Assembly: GCF_019645815.1 (NCBI RefSeq)
Contig: NZ_CP080997.1
Coordinates: 124,001-188,000, forward strand
Length of the DNA: 64,000 nucleotides
Reading direction: 5' to 3'
DNA from: Mycolicibacter heraklionensis
GTDB taxonomy: Bacteria > Actinomycetota > Actinomycetes > Mycobacteriales > Mycobacteriaceae
How positions within the stretch are numbered: position 1 is the stretch's first letter; each line of letters starts with the position of its first letter. Below are positions 32,829-42,003 of this stretch, piece after piece. A program made the translations under genes and the position numbers. The notes below the pieces were generated by a model. It made no database searches. It saw only the letters and a list, made by a program, of their open reading frames with translations, and was not told where the DNA came from.

Positions 32829-34390
32829 GTACCGTCTTTGATGTTCGCAACCTGCGACTGCCGGAGCGATCGCGGACGACGGTGATCGTCGGGTCGCTGC
32901 TGTTGGCGCTGGCCCTCGTTGCCGGCTTCGGAGGAGTGCAGCTCTTTCGCAAGCTGAACAGCACCAGCCTCGTCGCCTACTTCCCACAGACCGACGCGCT
33001 GTACCCCGGTGACGCGGTGCAGATCATGGGTGTCCGGGTGGGAGCGATCGACAAGATCGAGCCGGCCGGCGACAAGATGAAAGTCACCCTGCACTACAAC
33101 AACAAGTACAAGGTGCCCGCCGACGCCAAGGCGATCATCTTGAACCCGACTCTGGTCGCGTCGCGGACCATTCAGCTGGAGCCGCCGTACCGGGGCGGGC
33201 CGGTGCTGGCCGACAAGGCCGTGATCCCGGAGGAGCGTACCGAGGTCCCGGTGGAATGGGACACGCTGCGCAACGATGTCACCAACATCATCGACAAGCT
33301 GGGGCCGACGGCGGAGCAGCCCAAGGGCCCGATCGGTGACGCCATCGAATCCTTCGCCGACGGGCTGGCCGGCAAGGGCACGCAGCTCAACACCGCTTTC
33401 AACAGCCTGTCGGACGCGCTGACCGCCCTGAACAAGGGCCGGGGTGATTTCTTCGCGGTGGTACGCAGCCTGTCGCTGTTCGTCAAGGCGCTGGACCACA
33501 ACGACCAGCAGTTCGTCGCGCTGAACCATGATCTGGCCAAGTTCGCCAGCAACCTGAACAGCACCGACCAGGCACTGGCGACCGCCACCGACCAGTTCTA
33601 CGCGACGATGACGATCGTCAAGGCGTTCCTCAACCAGAACGCAAAGCCATTGGTGCACAGCATCAACAACGTGGAACAGGTGACCACCGCCATCACGCAA
33701 CCGGAAGCGCTGGATGGTTTCGAGACCGCGCTGCACATCCTGCCGAACGTGCTGGCTGGCGTGGACGAGATCTACCACCCGGCGCAGGGCATGGTGCTCA
33801 GCTACCCGGTTATCGCAAACTTCGCGAACCCGATGCAGTTCCTGTGTAGCGCGATTCAGGCCGGCAGCCGGCTGGGTTACCAGGACTCCGCGGAGCTGTG
33901 CGCGGAATACCTGGCGCCGATCGCCGACGCGATCAAGTTCAACTATCTGCCGTTCGGTATCAACATCTGGAACAGCGCGTTCACCACACCGAAGGAGATC
34001 GCCTACTCCGAGCCCCGGCTGCAGCCGCCGCCCGGATACAAGGACACCACTGTCCCGGGGATCTGGGTGCCCGACACCCCGTTCTCGCACCGCAACACCC
34101 AGCCGGGCTGGATCACCGCACCTGGGATGCAGGGCGTGCAGCCCGGCCACGACACCGAGCGGCTGCTCACCCCGGAGTCGCTGGCGCAGTTGATGGGTGG
34201 CCCCGACCCGGCACCGGTGGAGTCGCAGTTCCAGACCCCGCCCGGCCCGCCCAACTCCTATGACGAATCGCCCGGCCCGCTGCCGTTCATCGGCCAGCCT
34301 CCCGGGGTGGGTCCGATCGCGCCGCCTCCGCCGGGCCCGAACGTGATTCCGGGGCCGGTGGCACCGATGGCGCCGCGAGGTGACGGCTGA
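32825..34390 (+). CDS. mce1D: Mce1D
   Basis: A 521-residue MCE protein, with an N-terminal anchor (VIVGSLLLALALVAGFGGVQ), the MCE domain (YFPQTDALYPGDAVQIMGV, VGAIDKIEPAGDKMKVTL) and helical segments rich in Asn/Gln/Asp. The C-terminal 100 residues are Pro/Gly-rich. It starts at GTG 32825 in a four-base overlap with mce1C, and its stop overlaps the mce1E ATG (TGATG). One subunit of the Mce1 tunnel. Confidence 0.92.
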   Translation: MSTVFDVRNLRLPERSRTTVIVGSLLLALALVAGFGGVQLFRKLNSTSLVAYFPQTDALYPGDAVQIMGVRVGAIDKIEPAGDKMKVTLHYNNKYKVPADAKAIILNPTLVASRTIQLEPPYRGGPVLADKAVIPEERTEVPVEWDTLRNDVTNIIDKLGPTAEQPKGPIGDAIESFADGLAGKGTQLNTAFNSLSDALTALNKGRGDFFAVVRSLSLFVKALDHNDQQFVALNHDLAKFASNLNSTDQALATATDQFYATMTIVKAFLNQNAKPLVHSINNVEQVTTAITQPEALDGFETALHILPNVLAGVDEIYHPAQGMVLSYPVIANFANPMQFLCSAIQAGSRLGYQDSAELCAEYLAPIADAIKFNYLPFGINIWNSAFTTPKEIAYSEPRLQPPPGYKDTTVPGIWVPDTPFSHRNTQPGWITAPGMQGVQPGHDTERLLTPESLAQLMGGPDPAPVESQFQTPPGPPNSYDESPGPLPFIGQPPGVGPIAPPPPGPNVIPGPVAPMAPRGDG

Positions 34391-35559
34391 TGAGACGGAG
34401 GACAGCGATGAACACGGTCGGCCGGCGCGGCTGGCAGGCGCTCGTGCTGCTGATGGCCGCGCTGACGTTGACGTCGTGCAGCAGCTGGCGCGGTATCGCC
34501 AACGTGTCGTTGCCGGGCGGTCCGGGCAGTGGCGCCGGTGCCTACACGGTCTACGTCCAGGTGCCCGACACCTTGGCGCTCAACGGCAACAGCCGGGTCC
34601 TGGTCGCCGATGTGTTCGTGGGCGCGGTCGAGCGGATCGAGCTGAAGAACTGGGTCGCCACGCTGAAGCTAAAGCTGAACAAGGATGTTCACCTGCCACG
34701 CAACGCCACGGCGAAGATCGGTCAGACCAGCCTGTTGGGTTCGCAGCATATCGAACTGAAGTCCCCGGACAACCCGGAGGGCGAACTCAGAAACGGTGAC
34801 ACCATCGGACTGAGCAATTCGACGTCGTACCCGACGATCGAACGGACGCTGGCCGGTATTGCCCTGCTGCTGCAGCGCGGCGGGTTGTCGGACCTGGACA
34901 CCATCACCACCGAGTTCGCCGCGCTGTCCAACGGGCGCGCCGACCAGATCCACGCCTTCCTGACCAAGCTGGACACCTTCATCGGCAACCTCAACGACCA
35001 GCGTGAGGACATCACCCGGGCGATCGACTCCAGCAATCGGTTGCTGAGCTACTTCGGTGCCCACAACGACACCCTCGAGAAGGCCTTGACCGACTTCCCG
35101 CCGCTGTTCAAGTACTTCAACGCGCAGCAGGGGATCTTCATCAACGCCGTCGAGGCACTGGGCGCGATGGGCACCCAGGTCAACACCCAGATCGCGCCCG
35201 CGCGGTCCGACCTGCACAAGGTGCTCACCTCGTTCCAGTGCCCGGCGCGGGAACTCCGTAAGGCGTCGCCGTATCTGCCCGACCTGCTGCAGGTGATGAT
35301 CACCGCGCCTTACCACGTCGACGGTGCCTTTAAGGCGGTCCGCGGTGACTTCATCAACACCTCGCTGATGGTGGACCTCACCTACGCGTCCATCGACAAC
35401 GCGATCCTGACCGGTACCGGGTTCTCCGGAATGCTGCGGGCACTGGAGCAGTCCTTTGGCCACGACCCGGAGAAGATGGTCCCGGATGTTCGGTACACGC
35501 CGAACCCGGCAACCGCACCCGGCGGTCCGTATGTGGAAAGGGCTGACCGGAATTGCTGA
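34390..35559 (+). CDS. mce1E: Mce1E lipoprotein (LprK)
   Basis: A 389-residue MCE protein with a lipoprotein signal: LVLLMAALTLTSC then SSW, lipobox LTSC, Cys near residue 29. E subunits are the only lipidated Mce proteins. The MCE domain has VYVQVPDTLALNGNSRVLVAD and FVGAVERIELK. The helical part contains ERTLAGIALLLQRGGLSDLD, typical of E subunits. The first ATG 34390 overlaps the mce1D stop; ATG 34408 would give a more standard signal peptide. Confidence 0.92.
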   Translation: MRRRTAMNTVGRRGWQALVLLMAALTLTSCSSWRGIANVSLPGGPGSGAGAYTVYVQVPDTLALNGNSRVLVADVFVGAVERIELKNWVATLKLKLNKDVHLPRNATAKIGQTSLLGSQHIELKSPDNPEGELRNGDTIGLSNSTSYPTIERTLAGIALLLQRGGLSDLDTITTEFAALSNGRADQIHAFLTKLDTFIGNLNDQREDITRAIDSSNRLLSYFGAHNDTLEKALTDFPPLFKYFNAQQGIFINAVEALGAMGTQVNTQIAPARSDLHKVLTSFQCPARELRKASPYLPDLLQVMITAPYHVDGAFKAVRGDFINTSLMVDLTYASIDNAILTGTGFSGMLRALEQSFGHDPEKMVPDVRYTPNPATAPGGPYVERADRNC

Positions 35560-37145
35560 AACCTCAGATCAAGCGTCAACTGGCGATCTTCAGCGTCCTG
35601 ACCGCGGTGGCGCTGCTGGTGTTGGGCGTTTACTACCTGCGGTTGCCGACCTTGGCGGGCCTGGGCCAGTACTCGCTGAAGGCGGACCTGCCCGAGGCGG
35701 GCGGCCTGTACAAGACCGCGAACGTCACCTACCGCGGCACCATCATCGGCCGGGTCACCAGTGTGGAACCGACCGAGACCGGGGCGCAGGCCACCTTCCA
35801 GATCGCCAGCAAATACAAGATCCCCGTCGACGCCGGTGCCAACGTGCATTCGGTGTCGGCGATCGGTGAGCAGTACCTGGATCTGGTGTCGACCGGTAAT
35901 CCGGGCCAGTACCTCAAGCCGGGCCAGACCATCACCAAGAGCACGGTCCCGTCGGCGATCGGGCCGGCGCTGGACACCGCCAACCGCGGACTCGCCGCGC
36001 TGCCGGCCGGCAAGATCGCGGCCCTGCTCGACGAGACGGCCACCGCCGTCGGGGGCCTGGGACCGTCGCTGCAGCGGCTCGTGGACGCCACCCAGGCCAT
36101 CGTCGGTGACTTCAAGACGAACCTCGCCGATGTCGACGACATCGTGGAGAAGTCGGCACCGATCATCGAGAGCCAGGTCGACTCCGGCGACGCCATCCAC
36201 CAATGGGCGCGCAACCTGAACGTTCTCGCCGGCCAGGCGGCCAGCCGAGAAGACACGGTCAAGCACATCGTGTCGGATCTACCGCCGCTGATCGACCAGG
36301 TGCACACGGTGTTCAACGACACCAAGGACACGCTGCCCCAGCTGATGGCGAACGCGTCGATCCTGACCGAGATGGCCAAGCGCTACAACCGGAACACCGA
36401 GCAGGTACTGGTCTTCCTGCCGCAGGCCGGCTCCATCATCCAGACCGTGACTGCCACCAACCCGGGCCGGGGCTCGATGGGCGTTGCCCTCGGTGCCGTC
36501 CCCGGCCCCATCTTTCCGGTGCCGGTTCCGGGCCTGAGCCTCAACACGCCGCCGCCGTGTCTGACCGGCTTCGTCCCGGCATCCCAATGGCGGGCGTTCG
36601 CCGACACCAGCCCCGCCGAACTACCGGACGTCTCCTGCCGGATTCCGCAGGACACGCCGGCCAACAGCGTTCGCGGGGTCCGCAACATCCCGTGTGTGGA
36701 CGTACCGGGCAAACGCGCAGCGACACCCAAGGAGTGCCGCAGCGACAAACCGTACGTCCCGCTGGGCACCAACCCCTGGTACGGCGATCCGAACCAGATC
36801 CGGAACTGCCCGGCGTTGGGCGCGCGCTGTGACCAGCCGGTCGAGCCCGGCCACGTGATTCCGGCGCCGTCGGTGAACACCGGCCTCAACCCCCTGCCGG
36901 CGGACATGGTGCCGCCGTCGCCGCCGCCGGTGAACGACCCGCTGTCACGGCCGGGGACCGGTAGCGTGCAGTGCAACGGGCAACAACCGAACCCCTGCAT
37001 CTACACCCCCGGTGGGGGACCAGCCGCGATCTACAATCCGCAGAGCGGCCAAGCGGTGGGGCCAGACGGCGTCGAATACTCCGTCGAGAACTCGATGAAC
37101 ATAGGAGACGACGGATGGAAGGGGATGCTGGCACCGTTCCGGTGA
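35553..37145 (+). CDS. mce1F: Mce1F
   Basis: A 530-residue MCE protein beginning LLKPQIKRQLAIFSVLTAVA (TTG start 35553, overlapping the mce1E stop). The MCE domain has YSLKADLPEAGGLYKTANVT and YRGTIIGRVTSVEPTETG. The C-terminal third is Cys/Pro-rich with pairs that may form disulfides in the periplasm (PPPCLTGFVPASQWR, DVSCRIPQDTP, RNIPCVDVPG), as in other F subunits. It closes the A-F set and overlaps the Rv0175-like gene. Confidence 0.9.
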   Translation: MLKPQIKRQLAIFSVLTAVALLVLGVYYLRLPTLAGLGQYSLKADLPEAGGLYKTANVTYRGTIIGRVTSVEPTETGAQATFQIASKYKIPVDAGANVHSVSAIGEQYLDLVSTGNPGQYLKPGQTITKSTVPSAIGPALDTANRGLAALPAGKIAALLDETATAVGGLGPSLQRLVDATQAIVGDFKTNLADVDDIVEKSAPIIESQVDSGDAIHQWARNLNVLAGQAASREDTVKHIVSDLPPLIDQVHTVFNDTKDTLPQLMANASILTEMAKRYNRNTEQVLVFLPQAGSIIQTVTATNPGRGSMGVALGAVPGPIFPVPVPGLSLNTPPPCLTGFVPASQWRAFADTSPAELPDVSCRIPQDTPANSVRGVRNIPCVDVPGKRAATPKECRSDKPYVPLGTNPWYGDPNQIRNCPALGARCDQPVEPGHVIPAPSVNTGLNPLPADMVPPSPPPVNDPLSRPGTGSVQCNGQQPNPCIYTPGGGPAAIYNPQSGQAVGPDGVEYSVENSMNIGDDGWKGMLAPFR

Positions 37146-37768
37146 GCACGGACGAGGACCAGCAGACCGCAGATACCTCGGCCTTGGGCACTGAGGGCAC
37201 TGAGGACGCGGTGCCGGTGGACTCGCAGGAGTCGGCCGACTCGGTGGCAGTAGACGCCGAATCGGCGCCGTCGCGTCTTGGCCGTCGCCAGCAGGTGGGG
37301 ATCTGTGTGCTGTTGCTGCTGTTGGCCGCCGGGTTGGTGGCAGCCGGCTTTGTCGGCCTGCGCGACCACGTGGCGAGCCAGGCGCTGGCCCGCGACAATG
37401 CCGAAGCGATCGCCGCGGCCAAGGAGTGCGTGGTGGCCACTCAGGCGCCAGATGGGCGGGACATCGCCCTGGCGCAGCAGAAGATCCTGAACTGCACGAC
37501 CGGCGAGTTCCGCACCCAGGTCGCCCTGTACGCGGAGATGTTCGTGCACGCCTACCAGGCGGCGAAGGTCCACGCCGAACTCACCGAGATGGGCGCCGCG
37601 GTGGAGCGGAACAACCCCGACGGTTCGGTCGACGCCCTGGTGGCTTTCCGGGTCAAGATCGACAACATCGAGACTCAGGGCAAAGAGGTCGGTTACCGGC
37701 TGCGGGCCCGGATGGTCCGGGAGGACGGGCAGTACCGAATCGCGAAGCTCGACCAGGTGGCCAGGTGA
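37115..37768 (+). CDS. Mce-associated membrane protein (Rv0175-like)
   Basis: A 217-residue single-pass protein: an acidic, Ser/Thr-rich cytoplasmic N-terminus (about 60 residues), one membrane helix (VGICVLLLLLAAGLVAAGFV) and an outer domain with QQKILNCTTGEFRTQVALY. It matches Rv0175 in order. Mce-associated proteins are thought to stabilise or gate the Mce tunnel (family knowledge, limited). I chose ATG 37115 because AGGAG lies seven bases upstream, although it overlaps mce1F by 31 bases; GTG 37142 is the alternative. Confidence 0.82.
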   Translation: MEGDAGTVPVSTDEDQQTADTSALGTEGTEDAVPVDSQESADSVAVDAESAPSRLGRRQQVGICVLLLLLAAGLVAAGFVGLRDHVASQALARDNAEAIAAAKECVVATQAPDGRDIALAQQKILNCTTGEFRTQVALYAEMFVHAYQAAKVHAELTEMGAAVERNNPDGSVDALVAFRVKIDNIETQGKEVGYRLRARMVREDGQYRIAKLDQVAR

Positions 37769-38718
37769 CCGACCCGCTGGCCGACGCGCCGCGCATCGAA
37801 CCGGCCCGGTGGCGCGCCCGCGCGACGGCGCTGGCGATCGACCTGCTGCCGGGTTCGGCAGTGATGGTGACGATGGGCATGGCCGCCCTGTGCTTCCCGT
37901 TCGGGGGACCCTGGTGGTGGCTCGCGACCATCACCGGCGCCTTGGCGTTCTTGGCCACCGAGGTCAACCGGATCCTGTTGCCGGCGATCAAGGGCTGGAG
38001 CCTGGGCCGCGCGTTCACCGGAATCGAAGTGGTGCGGGGCGGCGAAGGGTCGGCTCCGGCCGTCGGTGCGGCCCGGTTGTTGCTGCGCGAGGCGGCGCAC
38101 CTGCTCGACACCGTGCCGGCTCTGCTCGGCTGGATCTGGCCTTTGCGGGACCGCCGCGGGCGTACTTTTGCCGACCTCGTGGCCCGGACCGAGGTCCGCC
38201 CGGCCGACCCACGACAGCCCCCGGCGAACATCCGGGTCGTGACCATGGCGGTGTTCGTGGCCGCGGCCGCCCTGAGCCTCGTCGGTGCCGCCACGGCCTA
38301 CGCGGTGGTCTACCAGCGTGACCACAAGTCGGATCTGGCCCGAGCCCAGATCGCCCGGCAGGGCCCGAAGATCGTCGCGGACATGCTGTCCTACGATCCC
38401 GAGACCTTGCAGGGCGACTTCGACCGCGCGCAGTCGCTGGCCACCGACAAGTATCGCGAGCAGCTGGTTCCGCAGCAGGACGCGATCCGCAATGCCAAGC
38501 CGGTTCCGAACTTCTATCGGGTCACCGATGCGGCGGTACTCGACGCCGCCCCGCACCGTGCCACGATGCTGCTGTTCCTGCAGGGCCAGCGTGGAACAGG
38601 CAAGGAACGTCTGATCAGCGCCACCGTCCGGGTGGCGTTCGCCGAGGCCGCGGGAACCTGGCGCGTCGATGATCTCGCCGTCGTCAGTAAGCCGCTGCCG
38701 GCCGAGGGGGAGCGATGA
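37765..38718 (+). CDS. RDD-domain Mce-associated membrane protein (Rv0176-like)
   Basis: A 317-residue fusion. The N-terminal RDD domain (residues about 12-140) opens with RWRARATALAIDLLPGSA, has three membrane helices and closes with RRGRTFADLVARTEV. A further helix (VVTMAVFVAAAALSLVGAAT) leads into a Mce-associated outer domain (MLSYDPETLQGDFDRAQSLA). This architecture matches Rv0176. The start is GTG 37765, overlapping the preceding stop (GTGA); the end overlaps the next gene (ATGA). Confidence 0.85.
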   Translation: MTDPLADAPRIEPARWRARATALAIDLLPGSAVMVTMGMAALCFPFGGPWWWLATITGALAFLATEVNRILLPAIKGWSLGRAFTGIEVVRGGEGSAPAVGAARLLLREAAHLLDTVPALLGWIWPLRDRRGRTFADLVARTEVRPADPRQPPANIRVVTMAVFVAAAALSLVGAATAYAVVYQRDHKSDLARAQIARQGPKIVADMLSYDPETLQGDFDRAQSLATDKYREQLVPQQDAIRNAKPVPNFYRVTDAAVLDAAPHRATMLLFLQGQRGTGKERLISATVRVAFAEAAGTWRVDDLAVVSKPLPAEGER

Positions 38719-39263
38719 GTCCGCGCCGCCGCGTCGACACCGACGATCAGCCGCTCTTCGTCGACCGGGCGGTGCCCCGGCGCCGGCGGCTGCCGATGGT
38801 GATCGCGAGTTCGCTGGTGGTGGCCGCCGCTGCCGTCGCGGTCAGCGCGGTGACGCTGGTGACCCACGAGCAACACCGGCGAGCAGCCTTGCGGGACGTC
38901 GAGGCGCTGGCCGCGGTGGAATCGTTCATGACGATGTTCACCTCGCCGGATCCGTTCCATGCCAACGACTATCTGGCCAATGTCATGGACCATGCCACCG
39001 GGGATTTCGCCCAGCAGTATCAGGAGAAGGCCAATCAGATCCTGATCGCGGTGGCGCGCAGTGAGCCGACCACGGGAACGGTGACCGCGGCCGGTGTCGA
39101 ACGGTGGAACGACGAAGGCAGCGTCAGCATGCTGGTGGCTGTTGAGAACAGCGGCAAGTCGTCCGACGGCAAACACGATGTCAAGGTGGCAACCCGATGG
39201 TTGGCGACAGCGCAGAAGGAAGGGGACCAGTGGAAGATCAGCAATCTGAACCAGGTGCTGTGA
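38715..39263 (+). CDS. Mce-associated protein (Rv0177-like)
   Basis: A 182-residue single-pass protein with a short basic N-terminus (MSPRRRVDTDD), one membrane helix (MVIASSLVVAAAAVAVSAVT) and an outer Mce-associated domain (VMDHATGDFAQQYQEKANQI, VKVATRWLATAQKEGDQWKI). The ATG at 38715 overlaps the RDD gene stop. It belongs to the four-gene tail of the mce1 operon. Confidence 0.85.
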   Translation: MSPRRRVDTDDQPLFVDRAVPRRRRLPMVIASSLVVAAAAVAVSAVTLVTHEQHRRAALRDVEALAAVESFMTMFTSPDPFHANDYLANVMDHATGDFAQQYQEKANQILIAVARSEPTTGTVTAAGVERWNDEGSVSMLVAVENSGKSSDGKHDVKVATRWLATAQKEGDQWKISNLNQVL

Positions 39264-39907
39264 CCGAAGAGCCCGACGCCGCCGACGTAGATCTGGAAGC
39301 CGAAGCGGAGGCCCAGGAGACGGTCGAGGAGACGGCCGAGGCCGAGGCGGTCGAGGCCGAGACGGCGGCGGACAAGCGCCCGGTCCGGCGCAAATTCGGT
39401 GTGCGGCTTGCGGTTGCGGTCTCAGCCGCGGCCTTCGTCGGCGCCGCCGCATTCGCGGGCGCGGCAGCACAGCCGTATCTCATCGACCGGGCCGAGGTAG
39501 CCACCAAGCTCGACATCGCCCGGACCGCGGCCAGGGCGATCCACACGCTGTGGAACTACACGCCGGACAACATGGATTCCCTTCCGGACCGCGCCTCGGT
39601 GTATCTCAGCGGCGACCTGGAAGCCCAGTATCGGAAATTCATCGACGCCATCGCAGACAGCAACAAGCAGGCGAGGGTCACCGACACCACCGAGATCGTC
39701 GGTGCGGCCGTCGAGACTCTGGACGGGCCCGAGGCCACGGTGATCGTCTACACCAACACCACGGCGACCAGTGAACTGAGCAAATCGATCCCGCAGATCA
39801 AGTACCTGACCTACCGGCTCTTCATGAAGCGTGACCAGAACCGCTGGGTGGTCACCAGGATGCCGACCATCACCTCGCTGGACCTCACCCCGCGTCTGCA
39901 GGGCTGA
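39230..39907 (+). CDS. Mce-associated protein (Rv0178-like)
   Basis: A 225-residue protein with a long acidic, Glu/Ala-rich cytoplasmic N-terminus (AEAEAQETVEETAEAEAVEA), one membrane helix (VAVSAAAFVGAAAFAGAAA) and an outer Mce-associated domain ending SIPQIKYLTYRLFMKRDQNR. I prefer GTG 39230 because AAGGAAGG lies just upstream; GTG 39260 overlaps the previous stop in the usual GTGA way but has a poor ribosome site. Last gene of the mce1 operon; similar in place to Rv0178. Confidence 0.82.
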   Translation: MEDQQSEPGAVTEEPDAADVDLEAEAEAQETVEETAEAEAVEAETAADKRPVRRKFGVRLAVAVSAAAFVGAAAFAGAAAQPYLIDRAEVATKLDIARTAARAIHTLWNYTPDNMDSLPDRASVYLSGDLEAQYRKFIDAIADSNKQARVTDTTEIVGAAVETLDGPEATVIVYTNTTATSELSKSIPQIKYLTYRLFMKRDQNRWVVTRMPTITSLDLTPRLQG

Positions 39908-39940
39908 GCGCGGGCCGGGTCGAGGGTAACGGGGGGGAGC

Positions 39941-40609
39941 ATGCCGATCGCGTCGCCGTTGTCACGACGGCGCACGGTGGTGGCCTTGCTGTTGTTGACG
40001 TTCGCCACCGGCCTCGTGGACGCGATCAGCGTGCTGGTGCTGGGGCGGGTGTTCGTCGCGAACATGACCGGCAATGCGATCTTCCTGGGGTTCCTGTTCG
40101 TCCCCGGCACCGGCTTCGATCTGACCGCCGCGATCGTGGCGGTCGGCGGATTCCTGATGGGCGCGGTCATCGGGGGACGGCTGTTCCGGATCTTCGGTGA
40201 ACACAGCCGCCGGCGCTGGCTGACGGTTGCGCTCGGTTTGGAGGCGGTGTTGCTGCTGGCGCTGGCGGCGCTGGCTGGAATGGGTGTGTTGGGCTACTAC
40301 AGCAACAGCAAGCTGCTCTTGATCGCCGGCCTCGCGGTCGCGTTCGGTGTGCAGAATTCGACTGCCCGTCAGTTCGGTATCCAGGAGCTCTACACCACGG
40401 TGCTGACCTCGACGATCGTCGGTATCGGGGTGGACAGCCGGCTGGCCGGTGGGACCGGCGACCGCGGAAAGCTGCGCTACGGCGTCGTTTTCGTGATGAT
40501 CCTCGGCGCCATTGTCGGCGCAACGTTGACCCACGTTGTGGTGGCGCCGGTCATCGCCATGGCCGGGGTCGTGGTCGCGGCGAGCTTGGCGTTGTTCCGC
40601 TACGGCTGA
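39941..40609 (+). CDS. YoaK-family (DUF1275) membrane protein
   Basis: A 222-residue integral membrane protein with about six helices. Family features are the first helix with FATGLVDAISVLVLGRVFVA, the loop NMTGNAIFLGFLF, and AFGVQNSTARQFGIQELYTT. DUF1275/YoaK proteins have no settled function. It lies 33 bases after the mce1 tail on the same strand but is probably independent; nothing like it occurs at this place in M. tuberculosis as far as I recall. It converges on the second mce operon. Confidence 0.82.
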   Translation: MPIASPLSRRRTVVALLLLTFATGLVDAISVLVLGRVFVANMTGNAIFLGFLFVPGTGFDLTAAIVAVGGFLMGAVIGGRLFRIFGEHSRRRWLTVALGLEAVLLLALAALAGMGVLGYYSNSKLLLIAGLAVAFGVQNSTARQFGIQELYTTVLTSTIVGIGVDSRLAGGTGDRGKLRYGVVFVMILGAIVGATLTHVVVAPVIAMAGVVVAASLALFRYG

Positions 40610-40624
40610 TAGGCCCGAGCGCGC

Positions 40625-41419
40625 TCAGGACCCGCCGTACTCCGGGCGCAGGATCGAGCTGAGCGCCGACAGCGGGATGTGCGCCTGCACGTTGCCACCG
40701 TCCATGTACCACTGCATCTGGTTGTACTGAATCGGGCTGTCGTGGCTGACCGGGTAGTCGGGCATGTACAGAATCAGCTCGTCGGGGGTGAGAGCCCAAG
40801 ACCGGTAGCCGCCGGAGAAGACCTTGTCGGGTGTAAAGCGCTCCGGGACAAAGGGATAGTCTCCCGGGCGGTGTTCCCAGAATGCCCGGTCCAGCGCCTC
40901 GGTGATGTAGGGCTCGCCCAGTTGCGGGATCGTCGCCAACGGGTCGATCCCGGGTTTGGTGATGTCAGCCAATTGCAGTTGCCGGCCACCGGCCCCCATG
41001 TCGAACGTGAAAGTCCGGTAGGCGTTGTTGATGTAGGGACCGTCGGAGTGGTAGTCCTCGTGGAAGACCGCGGTCAATGCATTGCCGTGCTGGAAGATCT
41101 CGTAGTTCTCGTTTCCCCAGCTGTCGGCCACCATGGAGGCGCCTTTGGTGCGCCAGTTGGTGAACAACTTCGACAGGTAGTCGCGGATCGGGGGTCCGGC
41201 GATCGGGTGGTCGACCAGGTCCCCGGGCACCGCCATCCGGATATAGCGGGTGGCCAGCCGCTCCGAGTGCACATCGGTAGTGCAGTACTGCCCGTCCCAG
41301 TTGCCGCCCAGCCCGCTGCAGAACGACGGCGCCGAAGCGCCGGCGACCGGTGCCCCGGACACCGTGGCCACCGCAAGTGTCGCGGCGAGCATGCCCGTCA
41401 CTAGCCGGGTCGCCCACAT
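40625..41419 (-). CDS. Secreted MPT64/RsiV-like (DUF3298) protein
   Basis: A 264-residue exported protein. The N-terminus has a signal peptide (LVTGMLAATLAVATVSGAP, cleavage near AGASA). The mature part resembles the MPT64 antigen family: paired Cys in FCSGLGGNWDGQYC, RTFTFDMGAGGRQLQLADI, and a C-terminal DUF3298-like end with ALTPDELILYMPDYPVSHD and VQAHIPLSALSSIL. NCBI-type names for such proteins include mannan-binding family protein; ligand unknown. It is 10 bases downstream of the Mce-associated gene, so it is the last gene of the second mce operon. Confidence 0.72.
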   Translation of the reverse strand: MWATRLVTGMLAATLAVATVSGAPVAGASAPSFCSGLGGNWDGQYCTTDVHSERLATRYIRMAVPGDLVDHPIAGPPIRDYLSKLFTNWRTKGASMVADSWGNENYEIFQHGNALTAVFHEDYHSDGPYINNAYRTFTFDMGAGGRQLQLADITKPGIDPLATIPQLGEPYITEALDRAFWEHRPGDYPFVPERFTPDKVFSGGYRSWALTPDELILYMPDYPVSHDSPIQYNQMQWYMDGGNVQAHIPLSALSSILRPEYGGS

Positions 41420-41429
41420 AGCATGCCTC

Positions 41430-41984
41430 CTAAGGCAATTCGACTTTGCTCGCCAGCCACCGGCCGTCGACCTTCTGCATCGTCATCTTCATCCGGGCGC
41501 GGTCCACTCGCGGGTCGGGCCGCATGGTGTTGGTGATGGTCTGGTTGACCATCACCAGCACCACAACGGTGTCCTTGGAACCTGACTGCACGGCCGACTC
41601 GACCACCGTGCCCTGTGCCCTGGCCTTGTTGTCGATCAGCAGCTGCCGCAGGTTGACGCTGGCTTTGGTGTAGGTGTCTTTGAACTCCCCGGTTGCACCG
41701 TTGAGGACCGCGTCGAAGTCGTCGTCGACCTTGTCAGAGTCGATGCTGGTCAACACCTGGGCGTAGTCCACCGCTGCCTGTCGTCCGGCGGCTTCCGCGC
41801 TCGAGACCCGATGCTGTTGCCACAACTGCCAGCCGAGCCCGATGACCAACCCGAACACTGCCAGATAGGCGGCCGCGACGAGCGCCATCCGCCACGGGAC
41901 CCGACGCCTGCGCACCGGCGGCGCGGCTGTCTCTTCCACGTCCTCGGGGGCGGTCTCGGCGGTCGGTTCGTCGGCGGTGCTCAC
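41430..41984 (-). CDS. Mce-associated membrane protein of second mce operon
   Basis: A 184-residue single-pass protein: acidic N-terminus, one membrane helix (MALVAAAYLAVFGLVIGLGW) and an outer domain with VLNGATGEFKDTYTKASVNL, LRQLLIDNKARAQGTVVESA and a closing KVDGRWLASKVELP. It is a clear paralogue of the gene at 52169-52840, sharing GATGEFKD, LRQLLIDNKA and NGRWLA-type blocks. It lies 19 bases downstream of mceF. Confidence 0.85.
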   Translation of the reverse strand: MSTADEPTAETAPEDVEETAAPPVRRRRVPWRMALVAAAYLAVFGLVIGLGWQLWQQHRVSSAEAAGRQAAVDYAQVLTSIDSDKVDDDFDAVLNGATGEFKDTYTKASVNLRQLLIDNKARAQGTVVESAVQSGSKDTVVVLVMVNQTITNTMRPDPRVDRARMKMTMQKVDGRWLASKVELP

Positions 41985-42003
41985 CGCGGCATCTCCTTGA
42001 GCA

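Noticed and set aside
41250..41585. Plus-strand frames opposite the second mce operon
   Set aside because: They lack ribosome sites and conserved motifs and follow the third-position GC pattern of the minus-strand genes.
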